From contig NZ_JAHHIU010000091.1 of NCBI RefSeq assembly GCF_024539815.1, positions 23,116-87,115 on the forward strand: 64,000 nucleotides of DNA. The letters run 5' to 3'. The notes below the pieces were generated by a model. It saw nothing but the letters and a program-made list of their open reading frames with translations. It was not told the origin of the DNA and made no database searches. Positions within the stretch are counted from its first letter, which is position 1. Every line of letters starts with the position of its first letter. Below, piece by piece: positions 9,001 to 15,744 of this stretch. Origin of the DNA: Streptomyces hayashii. GTDB taxonomy: Bacteria; Actinomycetota; Actinomycetes; Streptomycetales; Streptomycetaceae. Both the position numbers and the translations under genes were made by a program.

Positions 9001-11469
9001 GTGCGGATCCTGGAGCGGCTGCGTGAGGAGGGCTGCGAGGTGTTCAGCTTCGGCGCCAGTTTCGGCGGCGAGATGGGCAGTTCGCCGAACGCGTCCGAGA
9101 CCGCCGTACGCGCTCTGGCCGAACTCCGTGACGCCGGCGTCTTCGGCGGGGGCAACTACCAGTTCAAGAACAAGTTCCGTCCCGAGAACCGGACCCTGTA
9201 CCTGGTGCAGCCCGGGGGAGAGGCCGCCAGCGAGGTCAACGACGTCATCCTGATGATCGCCGACCCCGCGACGCCCACGGCCGCCGTCGCCCCCGCGCCG
9301 AAGGACCCCGCTCCCGACCACGCCCCGCGCCTGGCCCAACTGTCCGCGCACGGGCACAACCCCGTCCGGCTCCCGCACGTGGCCGTGGAGCTGGACCTCG
9401 TCACCGACTCCTGGGCGGACCGTGCCGACCCGTGGCAGCGGGAGCGCAGGCAGGCCCTGGCCGAGCTCGCGGACGCGGCCGGGGTCACGGGGGAGGAGCC
9501 GCCGGCCGTGTCCTGGCTGCCGTTCGCCCACCGGTTCTTCGCGGCGTCGGGCCGCACGGCGGAGGACCGGCTGTGCCGGGCCTGGCCGGGGCCGCGCGGC
9601 CGGGTCCTGCACGGCTCCGCCTTCCCGACCTGGCTGGCCGCTCTGGTGGAGCACGGCTTCGATCCCTCGGTAGCGCTGCCCGTGGCAGGCGAGGGCCCCT
9701 TCGCGGCGGACCTCGATCCGGCGGCGCTGGAGGACGCGTTGGAACGCTACGCCGGGGACGTCTCCTTCGTCCTCGTGGAGACAGCCGCCAACGCCCACGG
9801 CGGCGCGCCGCTGTCCCTGGAGAACCTGCGCGACGTCGCGGAACGGACACGGGCCCGGGGCGTGCCGCTGGTGCTGGACGCCACCAGGCTGCTGGACAAC
9901 GCGGTGCTGGTGGCCGGCGCGGAGCCGGGCCGGGCGGGCCGCGACCCGTGGGAGGTGGCCGGGGAGATGCTGGGCCTCGCCCGGGCGGTGACGTTCAGCC
10001 TGTCCAAGGACTTCGGCGTCGACGGCGGCGGCCTGATCGCCACCGGCGACGAGCGGCTGGCCGAGCGGCTCACGGAGCGGATGCTGGAGCGCGGCCGGGA
10101 ACCCGGGCTGCCCGCGCGCCGCCTGCTGTCCGCCGCCCTGCTGGATCAGGAGCGCACGAAGGGGCTGGTGGCCGAGCGGGTGGCGAACGTGGCCGCGTTC
10201 CGGCAGCGCCTGGAGCTGGGCGGGGTGCCGCTGGTACCCGGTCCGTCGGCGCACTGTGTGCTGTTCGACGTCGACAAGGCCGCCGACGGCGTCACGCTCC
10301 GCCACCCCGTGGCCTCCTACCTGGCCGCGATCTACGCGGCCACCGGCGTGCGCGGCGGTCCCCATCTCGGCCCGGCGGGGCGTCTCACCGACGGCTCCGC
10401 GCCGTCGGAGCGGCGCCTGATCCGGTTCGCCGTGCCGCTGGGCATGGACCGCGAGACCCTGGAACGGGCCGCCGACCGGCTCGCGGTGCTCGTCGCCGAT
10501 CCGGCGTCGGTGGCGGACCTCACGGAGGTGCCCGGCGGTCCCGGCCCCGCCGCACTGCGCTCCTACCACCCGGCGCACGCGCTGCCCGCCGACATCCGAG
10601 AGGCCTTCGAGGAACGGCCCGCGCCCGCCGCGCCCGCGTCGGAGAACTACGACCTGCTGCGGGAGCGGGCCCCCGGCACGCGCCGGCACCTGCTGCCCAT
10701 GGCGGGCGGCGCGGTGGAGGTGTTCGACTGCGGCAGCGGCCCGGTCGTGCTCATGCTGCCGCCCTTCAACATCGGCGGCGGAGTCTTCGCCGACCAGGTC
10801 GCGGGCCTGTCCGACCGCTACCGGGTGCTGGTCGTCCACCACCCCGGCGTCGGCGCCACCACCGGCGCGGACGACATCTCGCTGCCCGGCATCGCCGACC
10901 TGTACCGCGACGTCCTGGACCGGCTGGGCGTGACCGGTCCGGTGCACGTGATGGGCACCTCCTTCGGCGGACTCCTCGCGCAGAGCTTCGTCCTCGCCCA
11001 TCCCGACCGCGCCGCGTCGCTGGCGCTGGTGTGCAGCTCGTACAAGTACGCCAACCGGGTGGGCGAGGTGAACCGCCTGGAGGACCTGGTCGCCGAGGAC
11101 CTCGACCGGATCGTCGCGGCCGGCGCCCAGGACGTGGCGCGGCACCGGAGCCGGTACACGGCACGGCTGCTGCGCTGCGAGAGCATGGCCCCGCACATCG
11201 GGCTGCGCTACCTGGACGTCTTCGCCCAGCAACCCGACCTGCTGGGACGGCTCGGCGACATCGCCGTGCCCACCCTCGTCGTGGCCGGCGGCGTCGACGC
11301 CGTCGTACCGCGCAAGACCTCCCACCTCATGCACGGCGCCATCCCCGACGCCCGCTACCACGAACTGCCGCTGGCCGGGCACTTCCCGACCGTCACCGAC
11401 CCCGACGGGGTGACCGCGGCCCTGGCGGCCTTCCTCGCGGACCTGGGCGCCGCCGGGGAGGCCCGATGA
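1..11469 (+). CDS. lnmJ-like: Trans-AT type I polyketide synthase ending in DUF-SH-TE (LnmJ-like), 5' partial
   Basis: The frame is open from base 1, so the start lies upstream; 3,822 residues are visible. Domain order by base is: end of a ketoreductase (1-520); C-methyltransferase with SAM loop LEIGAGTG (about 840-1580); ACP (Ser codon 1738); KS (2100-3380; Cys 2608, His 3013 and 3130) with a post-KS linker ending YPFERTRHWL; KR (about 4030-5390, TGGAGALG near 4690); ACP (Ser 5590); KS (5935-7220; Cys 6421, His 6826 and 6967); two ACPs (Ser 7699 and 8068); then DUF, SH and TE. No acyltransferase or dehydratase domain is visible, so extender units must be loaded by a discrete acyltransferase, as in AT-less synthases. 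The stop overlaps the next start (ATGA). KS, ACP and KR calls are certain from motifs; the leinamycin-family assignment rests on the domain order and the neighbours. Confidence 0.93.
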   Translation, partial: SVYVRGDVAVPADARRIVAEARDRAGRIDGVFHSALTLRDRTLAAMDEDAFMDVLPVKTNGLVALAAALEDEPPGFLVCFSSAISFADAPGQANYAAASTFEDAFAGHLRERSFPAHVVNWGFWGSVGAVAQEHRVERFAELGIGSLEPAEGIEALTGVLGAGLAQAVVVKGVPRGLALLGVEPDDSADPLARSRAGFAELERLAATLLRARLPGTDGAPDAALARWTGRHPDKSAGERLLRAVAALLRRSGPDGVRPQELLARHPAMRPHVTLLRRCVEALPEVLDGSRPPTDVLFPGGSVELVESVYRGQPLSDHHHRLMAAEAVAALRRHRPADGVARPLRILEIGAGTGAGTTFVLDALDEVLRGTDDVPQLSYTYTDVSPAFLAHGEREFGPGRPYLSFRTLDIERPCGAQHFTAHGYDLVLATNVLHATADIGRTLAHVRELVAPGGSVLVNEVTRASDFLTLTFGLTPGWWAFQDAERRLAHAPLLGPDQWRRALTESGFGPVRTLGAPGTPVELLDQCVFVAATAPGPVAAAAAPDDVRVRAYVRDVFAEVLKFDPGTLADEVTFENYGVDSLVSLRIINRFEEDFGELPATLLFEKLTIAQLAHYFADEHGPAVAALLAPDPAPAGTPSAAPPSAVSQPAAPQSVVGPSAGTRVTPIPTAGAPTAGTPEAMAPSPVSPRPDPLPSPPPADSCDIAVIGVSGRYPGAPDLDAFWNNLASGTASFTEVPAERWDWRPTFDARRGTPQRTYSRWGAFLEDIDRFDPAFFGILGRDAAHIDPQERLFLETAWNLLEENGHLGEETHEPETGVFVGVMYGTYGQLAATGWPQGRLSGAHSAHWSVANRVSYFFDFQGPSISVDSACSSSLTAVHLACESLRRGECRTAVAGGVSLILHPAHHVSLSALNMLSADGRCKVFDAGADGFVPGEGVGAVLLKPLDRAVADGDRIWAVIKGGAMNAGGKTGGYTVPNPNAQAALVRRVLEKAGVPPETLSYVECHGTGTALGDPIEIAALGKALGGAGRPHACAVGSVKSNIGHLEGAAGIAGLTKLLLQLRHRRLAPCVGLDRLNPRIDFDATALEPVRALTEWPARPDGGPRRAGVSSFGAGGANTHLIVEEYAQPDGSAPRAPGPHVFLLSARSAERLRVYARRVADHLAAPGGAATAPASLARTSQTGRRHFPERLAVVCADTERLAVLLRTYADTGRAENPGLVVGRAAPGQGGPHHGPDSALLRDARGTDPAPALTRLAGRWAVGDDVDWAALWEGRDVPRVPYPTYPFERTRHWLETGVADPTMGGPGMQLPAQEGDSRAAGTSGALYRLAPTLEPRPLDTSTAADPPRRVLLLGPDSPVCRALADEFVRRGADCLRLGAGEPGTDGAVRATPDDLRRFVDGLAARDRLPDALVLACPPAAGPPGPDTVAGDLDAGPHLLLWTAAALLARDRRVRLRTAVAHGPARRQPQFSATGALLKSLALEHSGCTAVTVGFETYEEAAGESAAAARIAAVVADELERPGSGVTELVHDRDGRRRLRLLTERPAPTGTPDAPLPVRPGGTYLVTGGAGALGRILGGFLADADPVNLVLAGRSALDEEIERRTARLWRGGSTVWYRRTDLGSATDVAGLIADIRTRYGTLNGIVHAAGVHRDARAVLKTAGEAAEVFGPKVAGTVLLDHATRDEDLDFYVLCASLVGETGNLGQTDYAYANAFQLDFAEARERLRERGERSGRTVAIGWPLWEDGGMDVDDATRRLFAQRWSMAPLRTDTGLAVFRTALTGTDTRWLPVERAASPAAPTTVPPEPSADGEEEARTDTTTGARHPDADALTAAVRRQLRFFTAEFLMVDPGEVDTSVELMDLGFDSISLSELIVRVNDHYGLELLPTVLFEHPTLDDVAACLSAEHPAEVGAAHRSAGEPAAQAGAVHQPPTPAPAPMPASVPASAPTPMEPRDVAVAVAVAPAPVASSPASALAPARRRRDVAVIGMAGRLPGAPDLDAFWRRLSAGDDLVGPVPPDRADLLADPATARLRGGFLADVADFDAAFFRISPAEARLMDPQHRLFLETVWRAFEDAGYRPEDRAGTSTGVFVGMATSDYGELIARSGADVEAHMATGVARSLVANRVSHLLDLRGPSETVDTACSSSLVALHRAVGALADGECDEAIAGGVSLALSPGLFRVFDRSGMLSPTGRCRTFDKDADGYVRGEGVGAVLLKPLERAEADGDRILAVVRGSAVNHCGRSPSLTAPNPRAQADVVVRAHRVAGVAPATVTYIETHGTGTRLGDPIEAEGLKDAFARLYGDTGEPVPTEPHITLGSVKTNIGHLEAAAGIAGLLKVLLAMRHRTLPAHLHLREANPYLRLDGTPFRIGATATPWEGAKDEHGRPTWRAGVSSFGFGGANAHVVLEAWTPPDGAHGAAARAHALPRAEFRPGRHWFTAPTAPRPAKTESPVSHPDLPATTAQPETDTIPASPPRPRVRLQPLGATAPAGPTAAGEAAPARRSPPDPGRPVADEEAAAPAAHTPAGSAPSAPSATEIRATVRGLVADVLGLSAADLADDTPFADLGLDSIFRMDVARALNGLHGLDLQGADLYEHDSVAALAAHVLTSAATAAPRPAPREIPPSPVAHDRTPHDQTPHAATPSGQAPHEQTPNDRAQAGRDDARDALRRVLEQVVGRSMDPAVTFEDNGFTSFDMLRAVSALETGLGALPKALLFEWPTLDRLTDALCGTQGEAAVARVRPPAQERTPAPAPTPGPAGRAGTLIRAEAVADPELGPVIAELERKHGKESGLGGRDIAPHLFLGAERRGFFALSQRGRAMLVWNYTGPEDHFAELAAEYFDHARRTGLRPNLLSLVRLEEVGGAPVTATPFGALQRIEDVGAFTLSGGRMSRLRYMVKRFEKAGTCRTAEYRSGDDPGVDAELATLVDGWAATKQMVNPYVRRVREELAAGRLDERHRLFLTSVDGVLVNAVVITRIPSENGYLLDVEFYPDRMPLGGLEFALVRILERLREEGCEVFSFGASFGGEMGSSPNASETAVRALAELRDAGVFGGGNYQFKNKFRPENRTLYLVQPGGEAASEVNDVILMIADPATPTAAVAPAPKDPAPDHAPRLAQLSAHGHNPVRLPHVAVELDLVTDSWADRADPWQRERRQALAELADAAGVTGEEPPAVSWLPFAHRFFAASGRTAEDRLCRAWPGPRGRVLHGSAFPTWLAALVEHGFDPSVALPVAGEGPFAADLDPAALEDALERYAGDVSFVLVETAANAHGGAPLSLENLRDVAERTRARGVPLVLDATRLLDNAVLVAGAEPGRAGRDPWEVAGEMLGLARAVTFSLSKDFGVDGGGLIATGDERLAERLTERMLERGREPGLPARRLLSAALLDQERTKGLVAERVANVAAFRQRLELGGVPLVPGPSAHCVLFDVDKAADGVTLRHPVASYLAAIYAATGVRGGPHLGPAGRLTDGSAPSERRLIRFAVPLGMDRETLERAADRLAVLVADPASVADLTEVPGGPGPAALRSYHPAHALPADIREAFEERPAPAAPASENYDLLRERAPGTRRHLLPMAGGAVEVFDCGSGPVVLMLPPFNIGGGVFADQVAGLSDRYRVLVVHHPGVGATTGADDISLPGIADLYRDVLDRLGVTGPVHVMGTSFGGLLAQSFVLAHPDRAASLALVCSSYKYANRVGEVNRLEDLVAEDLDRIVAAGAQDVARHRSRYTARLLRCESMAPHIGLRYLDVFAQQPDLLGRLGDIAVPTLVVAGGVDAVVPRKTSHLMHGAIPDARYHELPLAGHFPTVTDPDGVTAALAAFLADLGAAGEAR
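8275..11466 (+). other. DUF-SH-TE tridomain at the PKS C-terminus
   Basis: Bases about 8280-9250 encode a domain resembling the GNAT-like DUF2156 / MprF C-terminal family, with a GR-AMLVWNYTGP start and a YQFKNKFRPENRTLYLV end. Bases about 9300-10560 encode a PLP-fold domain whose lysine in SLSKDFG (codon 10006) should bind the cofactor, preceded by VLDATRLLDNAV. Bases about 10650-11466 encode an alpha/beta hydrolase with GTSFGG (Ser 10960), Asp near 11296 and His 11380. This order after tandem ACPs is that of LnmJ module 8, whose SH domain is a published PLP-dependent cysteine lyase; guangnanmycin- and weishanmycin-type SH domains act on thiocysteine. The role of the DUF is not settled. Identity as SH rather than a generic beta-eliminating lyase is inferred from the architecture. 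Confidence 0.82.
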
Positions 11470-12713
11470 GCGCCACGCCCGCCGGGTACGGGATCGAGGC
11501 CCTGGACGTGTACGCGGGCAGCGCCGCCGTCAGCGCCCGCGCGGTGTTCGACGGACGAGACCTCGACGCGCGCCGCTTCGACAACGTCGCCTCCGACCGG
11601 CGTTCGGTGGCGCTGCCCTTCGAGGACCCCGTCACGCACGCCGTCAACGCCGCCCGCCCGCTGCTGGACCGGACGGCCCCCGCCGACCGCGACAGGATCG
11701 AACTCCTCGTCACCAGCAGCGAGTCCGGCATCGACTACAGCAAGTCCATCGCCTCCTACGTGCACGAACATCTCGGCCTGCCGCCGACCTGCCGGCTGGT
11801 GGAGATGAAACAGGCCTGCTACGCGGCCACCGCCGCGCTGCAACTCGCCCTCGCCTACCTGGCCGCCGGGCTCTCGCCCGGCGCGAAGGTCCTCATCGTC
11901 TCGACCGACATGTCCCTGGCCGACGAGCGCGCCCAGTACGCCGAGCCGGTCACCGGCACGGGAGCCGTGGCCCTGCTCGTCGGCGAACGTCCCCGTGTCC
12001 TGACCGCCGACCTGGGGGCGTTCGGCGTGCACAGCTTCGAGACCCTGGACTCCGCCCGGCCCCGCCCCGACCTCGACATCGCGGACGCCGACCGATCGCT
12101 CATGGCCTATCTGGAGTGCTTCTCGCGCAGCTTCGCCGACTACCGCTCCCGGGTGGAGGGCGCCGACTTCGCGACGACCTTCGACCTGCTCGCCCTGCAC
12201 ACCCCGTTCTCCGGCATGGTCAGGGCCGCACACCGCAGGCTCATGCGCGAGCTGTACCGCAGCCCCGCCGACGCGGTGGCCGAGGACTTCGAACGCCGGG
12301 TCGCCCCGTCGCTGGTCCATCCCGGGCAGACCGGCAACCTGTTCTCCGGCTCGCTCTACCTGGCGCTGGCCAGCGCGCTGGACCACGCCGAGCTCGACGG
12401 GCCCGCCCGCGTCGGGCTGTTCTCCTACGGTTCCGGGTGTTCCTCGGAGTTCTTCAGCGGCGTCGTCGGGCCGGAGTCCGCCGCCGCCGTCGCCGAGGCG
12501 CGCATCGGGGCCCGGTTGCGGGCCCGCGCCGACCTCGACTTCGCGGAGTACACGGCGCTGCTCGCGGAGAACACCGCGTGTCTGCGCCCCGCGGCGCACC
12601 GCGACGTGGACCCCGGCCGCTACGACGCCCTGCTCGGCCGGGCCGTGGACCGCCCCGAACTGCTCGCGCTGACCGGCGTGCGCGATCACCACCGCCAGTA
12701 CGCATGGATCTGA
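11466..12713 (+). CDS. lnmM-like: HMG-CoA synthase homologue for polyketide beta-branching (LnmM-like)
   Basis: This 415-residue protein belongs to the HMG-CoA synthase family used in trans-AT clusters. It condenses an acyl-ACP donor onto the beta-keto group of an ACP-bound chain to start a beta-alkyl branch. The catalytic Cys is in EMKQACYAAT (codon 11817), and the thiolase-like C-terminal half carries LVHPGQTGNLFSGSLY and FSYGSGCSSEFFSG. The start ATG overlaps the PKS stop as ATGA, implying translational coupling. The ACP and Ser-KS genes directly downstream complete most of an HMGS cassette. No enoyl-CoA hydratase (crotonase) lies in the window; it is presumably upstream. Confidence 0.92.
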   Translation: MSATPAGYGIEALDVYAGSAAVSARAVFDGRDLDARRFDNVASDRRSVALPFEDPVTHAVNAARPLLDRTAPADRDRIELLVTSSESGIDYSKSIASYVHEHLGLPPTCRLVEMKQACYAATAALQLALAYLAAGLSPGAKVLIVSTDMSLADERAQYAEPVTGTGAVALLVGERPRVLTADLGAFGVHSFETLDSARPRPDLDIADADRSLMAYLECFSRSFADYRSRVEGADFATTFDLLALHTPFSGMVRAAHRRLMRELYRSPADAVAEDFERRVAPSLVHPGQTGNLFSGSLYLALASALDHAELDGPARVGLFSYGSGCSSEFFSGVVGPESAAAVAEARIGARLRARADLDFAEYTALLAENTACLRPAAHRDVDPGRYDALLGRAVDRPELLALTGVRDHHRQYAWI

Positions 12714-12732
12714 CGAACCGGAGGTACCCCCT

Positions 12733-13008
12733 GTGAACGGATCGGCCGAGAGCGCCCCCGGCACGGACAGCGTCGACGAACGGGTCCTGGCCGTGCTGCG
12801 CCGCACCACCCTGGAGATCGTGCCGGAGGTCGAACCGGCCCTGTTCACGCCCGACCGGACGCTGTCCGATCTGGGCTGCAACAGCATCGACCGGGCCGAG
12901 ATCGTCACCCTGGCCATGGAGGAGCTCGACATCGCGGTGCCCGTGCACGAGTTCCACCAGGGGATGGACCTCGGCACCCTGGCCGCGATCATGCGGAAGC
13001 AGCTGTGA
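12733..13008 (+). CDS. lnmL-like: Discrete acyl carrier protein of the HMGS cassette (LnmL-like)
   Basis: This 91-residue ACP has the phosphopantetheine serine in LGCNSIDRAEIV (codon 12883). The GTG start is chosen because a strong Shine-Dalgarno GGAGGT lies at 12720-12725, 7 bases upstream. Placed between the HMG synthase and the Ser-ketosynthase, it is best read as the donor ACP that carries the acyl group used for beta-branching rather than a chain-extension carrier. The following gene starts within its stop codon (GTGA). Confidence 0.9.
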   Translation: MNGSAESAPGTDSVDERVLAVLRRTTLEIVPEVEPALFTPDRTLSDLGCNSIDRAEIVTLAMEELDIAVPVHEFHQGMDLGTLAAIMRKQL

Positions 13009-14306
13009 GCGGACCCGTCGCGGACGGGCGCGCGGTGGTGGTGACCGGGCTCGGCGTGTTCGGCGCCGTCGCGGCCGACCCCGGGGACCTGACCGTCGCG
13101 CTGCGCTCGGGACGGTGCGCGCTCACCGCGCCGGCGCCTCCCGCCGACGCGGACCGGCCCGGGGTGTCCTGGCCCGCGTTCACGGCCGAGCTGGCGGCCG
13201 ACGACGTACCCGGCCGGGCCCTGGACGCGCTGCCCGGTCTTCCGCAGGACCTGCGGACCGCGGCGCGGCGGACCGCGCTGCGGGCTCCCGCGCCGGTGTG
13301 CGCGGCCGTCGTCGCCGCGCTCCAGGCGTGGCTGGAGGCCGGGCTCGACCGCACGGCGCCGCCGCCCGAGCGCGTCGGCGTCGCGGTCGCCGGGAACAAC
13401 CTCACGGAGCGGGTCACCGAGGACGGCCGGGCGCGCGCCGAACGCAACCCGGTCTATCTTCCCGCCCGTTACGCCCTGCACCACCAGGACACCGATCATG
13501 TGGCCACGCTCAGCCGCGTCCTGGGCGTGCGCGGGGAGGGCTGCACGGTCGGCGGGGCCTCGGCGAGCGGCAACCTCGCCCTCGTGCACGGCGCCCGGAT
13601 GCTCGCCGCCGGGGCTGCCGACGTGTGTCTCGTCGTGGGCGCCATGACCCGGCTGTCCCAGTTGCAGACCCGCGGCTATCTCACCCTCGGCGCGATGGCC
13701 CCGGCGCACGGCGCGCCGCTCCGCCCGCCGGCGCCGTTCGACGTCGGGCACCGCGGCTTCCATCCCGGGCAGGCGGCGGCCTGCATGGTCCTGGAGACCG
13801 CCGCGTCCGCCCGTCTGCGCGGCGCGCGGCCGCTGGCCGGGTTCGCGGGCGCCGCCGTCGTCCTGGACGGCAACCACCTGGCCGACCCGTCGGTGGACGG
13901 CGAGGTCCGGGCCATGGAGGGGGCGCTGGCGCGGGCGGGCGTGGGCGCGGCGGACATCGGCTGGGTCAGCGCCCACGGCACCGGTTCGCCCCTGGGCGAC
14001 CGGACCGAGGCCGACGCCCTGCGCAAGGTCTTCGGGACGGGCGACGACGGTCCCTGGGTCAACGCCACCAAGTCCCTCGCCGGCCACTGCCTCAGCGCGG
14101 CCGGCGTCGTCGAGGCCGTGGCCGCCGTACTGCAGCTGCGGGCCGGCTTCGTGCACCCCGATCCCGGGCGGCGCGAACCCGTCGACGCGGGCCTGCGCTT
14201 CACGGGCGACGAGCCGCGGCGGGCGCGCGGCGGGTTCGTCCTGTCGAACGGATTCGGGTTCGGCGGCATCAACTCGGCGGTCGTCCTGGCCCATCCGGAG
14301 GCCTGA
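13005..14306 (+). CDS. Decarboxylating ketosynthase homologue with Cys to Ser active site
   Basis: The protein has 433 residues and a FabF/KAS II-type thiolase fold. At the nucleophile, where condensing KSs have A-C-S-S, it reads GGASASGN, so Ser (codon 13560) replaces Cys. The two histidines are kept in SAHGTGSPLGD and in TKSLAGHCLSAAG, as is the C-terminal GFGFGGINS. Ser-KS proteins in HMGS cassettes decarboxylate malonyl-ACP to acetyl-ACP. In leinamycin itself that donor step is done by the unrelated LnmK, which makes propionyl-ACP, so this cluster probably builds an acetate-derived branch. The GTG start overlaps the ACP stop. Function is inferred from the substitution and position. Confidence 0.85.
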   Translation: MSGPVADGRAVVVTGLGVFGAVAADPGDLTVALRSGRCALTAPAPPADADRPGVSWPAFTAELAADDVPGRALDALPGLPQDLRTAARRTALRAPAPVCAAVVAALQAWLEAGLDRTAPPPERVGVAVAGNNLTERVTEDGRARAERNPVYLPARYALHHQDTDHVATLSRVLGVRGEGCTVGGASASGNLALVHGARMLAAGAADVCLVVGAMTRLSQLQTRGYLTLGAMAPAHGAPLRPPAPFDVGHRGFHPGQAAACMVLETAASARLRGARPLAGFAGAAVVLDGNHLADPSVDGEVRAMEGALARAGVGAADIGWVSAHGTGSPLGDRTEADALRKVFGTGDDGPWVNATKSLAGHCLSAAGVVEAVAAVLQLRAGFVHPDPGRREPVDAGLRFTGDEPRRARGGFVLSNGFGFGGINSAVVLAHPEA

Positions 14307-14423
14307 ACGGCGCCGTTCGAGGCCGCCGATGCTCAGTAGTGAACAGAACCGGGGCGCAGCAGCGACGTAGCGTCGGGCTCCGTGCCGGGTGCGGACGCGC
14401 GGGGCGACGAGGAAGGGCTTCCT

Positions 14424-15665
14424 ATGACGGACACGACCGACACCACAGGGCAGCTGCCGGACCCCGACGCCGAACCTCCCGTGTTCCCGCAGGAGAAGGC
14501 GCCGGGCTGTCCCTTCGACCCGCCTCCGGCGTACCGCCGGCTCCAGGCCGAGGAGCCGTTCGCCCGGGTCACCCTGCCCAGCGGCCAGCGGGCGCGCCTG
14601 GTCACCAGGCACCGGGACGTACGGGCCGTGCTGGACGACCCGCGCTTCAGCGCCGACAGCTCCCGCCCGGACTTCCCCCGGATGTTCCCCCGGCCCGTGC
14701 CCCAGGTCCTGCAGGGCACGTTCCCCCGGCTCGACGGCGCCGAGCACCTGCGCTACCGCCGGATGCTGGCCCGGGACTTCACCGGACGGCGGGCCGAGGA
14801 GCTGCGGCCCCGGATCGAGCAGATCGTCGATGCCCGCCTGGACCTGATGGAGGAGACGGGCGGCCCGCTGGACCTGATGGAGGCGCTCGCCTATCCCGTG
14901 CCGTCCACCGTCGTGTGCGAGCTGCTCGGGGTGCCGCCCGAGGACAGCCCGCTGTTCGAGTCCCGCACCCGCGTCCTCATCAACGGCCGCAGCGGTCCGG
15001 AGGAGACGCAGCGCGCCAAGGACGACATCCTGCACCATCTCGAAGGGGTGGTGGCGGCCAAGGAGAAGCAGCCGGGCGACGACCTCGTCAGCCGGCTGCT
15101 CGTCGAGCAGGTGGCTCCCGGACTGCTGGACCGCGCGGAGGTCGCCGTCATCGCCTGGCTGGTGCTCGCGGCCGGCCACCACACCACCGCGACCATGATC
15201 GGCACGGGCGTCATGCTGCTGCTGGAGAACCCGGAGCAGCTGGCCGCCCTGCGCGGCGACCCGGCACTGGTCCCGGGGGCGGTGGACGAACTGCTGAGGC
15301 ATCAGACGGCCATGCAGATCGGCATGAACCGGATCGCGACCGAGGACGTCACCGTGGGGGACGAGACGGTGCGCGCGGGGGAGGGCGTGGTGTGCCAGCT
15401 GGCGTCCGCCAACCGGGACGCCGACGTCTTCCCCGGCCCCGACCGCTTCGACGTCACCCGCACCGCCCGCGGCCATCTGGCCTTCGGCCACGGCCCCCAC
15501 CAGTGCCCCGGTCAGTCACTGGCCCGGGTCGAGCTCCAGGTCGTCCTGGAGCGGCTGTTCACCCGGCTGCCCGCCCTGCGGCTCGCCGTCCCCGCCGCCG
15601 ACGTGCCGTTCTGGCATCACCTGTTCGGCATCCACGGAGTCAGGGAACTGCCCGTCACCTGGTGA
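14424..15665 (+). CDS. Cytochrome P450, probable tailoring oxidase of the polyketide cluster
   Basis: The protein has 413 residues. The I-helix oxygen-binding motif is AAGHHTTAT, the ExxR helix is in VDELLRHQ, and the haem loop FGHGPHQCPGQ has its thiolate Cys at codon 15504. ATG 14424 is preferred over the in-frame GTG at 14382 because AGGAAGGG lies just upstream and the shorter form begins like other actinobacterial P450s. A 117-base gap separates it from the ketosynthase. It lacks its own redox partner here. Leinamycin clusters carry tailoring P450s, so hydroxylation or epoxidation of the macrocycle is plausible but not shown. Confidence 0.9.
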   Translation: MTDTTDTTGQLPDPDAEPPVFPQEKAPGCPFDPPPAYRRLQAEEPFARVTLPSGQRARLVTRHRDVRAVLDDPRFSADSSRPDFPRMFPRPVPQVLQGTFPRLDGAEHLRYRRMLARDFTGRRAEELRPRIEQIVDARLDLMEETGGPLDLMEALAYPVPSTVVCELLGVPPEDSPLFESRTRVLINGRSGPEETQRAKDDILHHLEGVVAAKEKQPGDDLVSRLLVEQVAPGLLDRAEVAVIAWLVLAAGHHTTATMIGTGVMLLLENPEQLAALRGDPALVPGAVDELLRHQTAMQIGMNRIATEDVTVGDETVRAGEGVVCQLASANRDADVFPGPDRFDVTRTARGHLAFGHGPHQCPGQSLARVELQVVLERLFTRLPALRLAVPAADVPFWHHLFGIHGVRELPVTW

Positions 15666-15744
15666 ACCCGCGTCGTCCGCCGCCCGCGGGCCGGGCGGCC
15701 CCGGCGCATCCACGGCCCCGTCCGGACCGAGGCAGGAGGAGTCG

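Noticed and set aside
9300..10560. Stand-alone tryptophanase/tyrosine phenol-lyase reading of the PLP segment
   Set aside because: It is in frame within the PKS, between the DUF and TE, and lacks its own start; the SH-domain reading explains the context better.
4063..11382. A 2,439-codon open frame antisense to the PKS
   Set aside because: It is a shadow of G/C-rich third positions in the PKS gene; the product is Gly/Arg/His-rich with no domains, whereas the plus strand has full KS, ACP, KR, SH and TE motifs.
11355..15500. Long antisense frame across the HMGS cassette and P450
   Set aside because: Same shadow effect; it spans four clearly coding plus-strand genes and has no family features.
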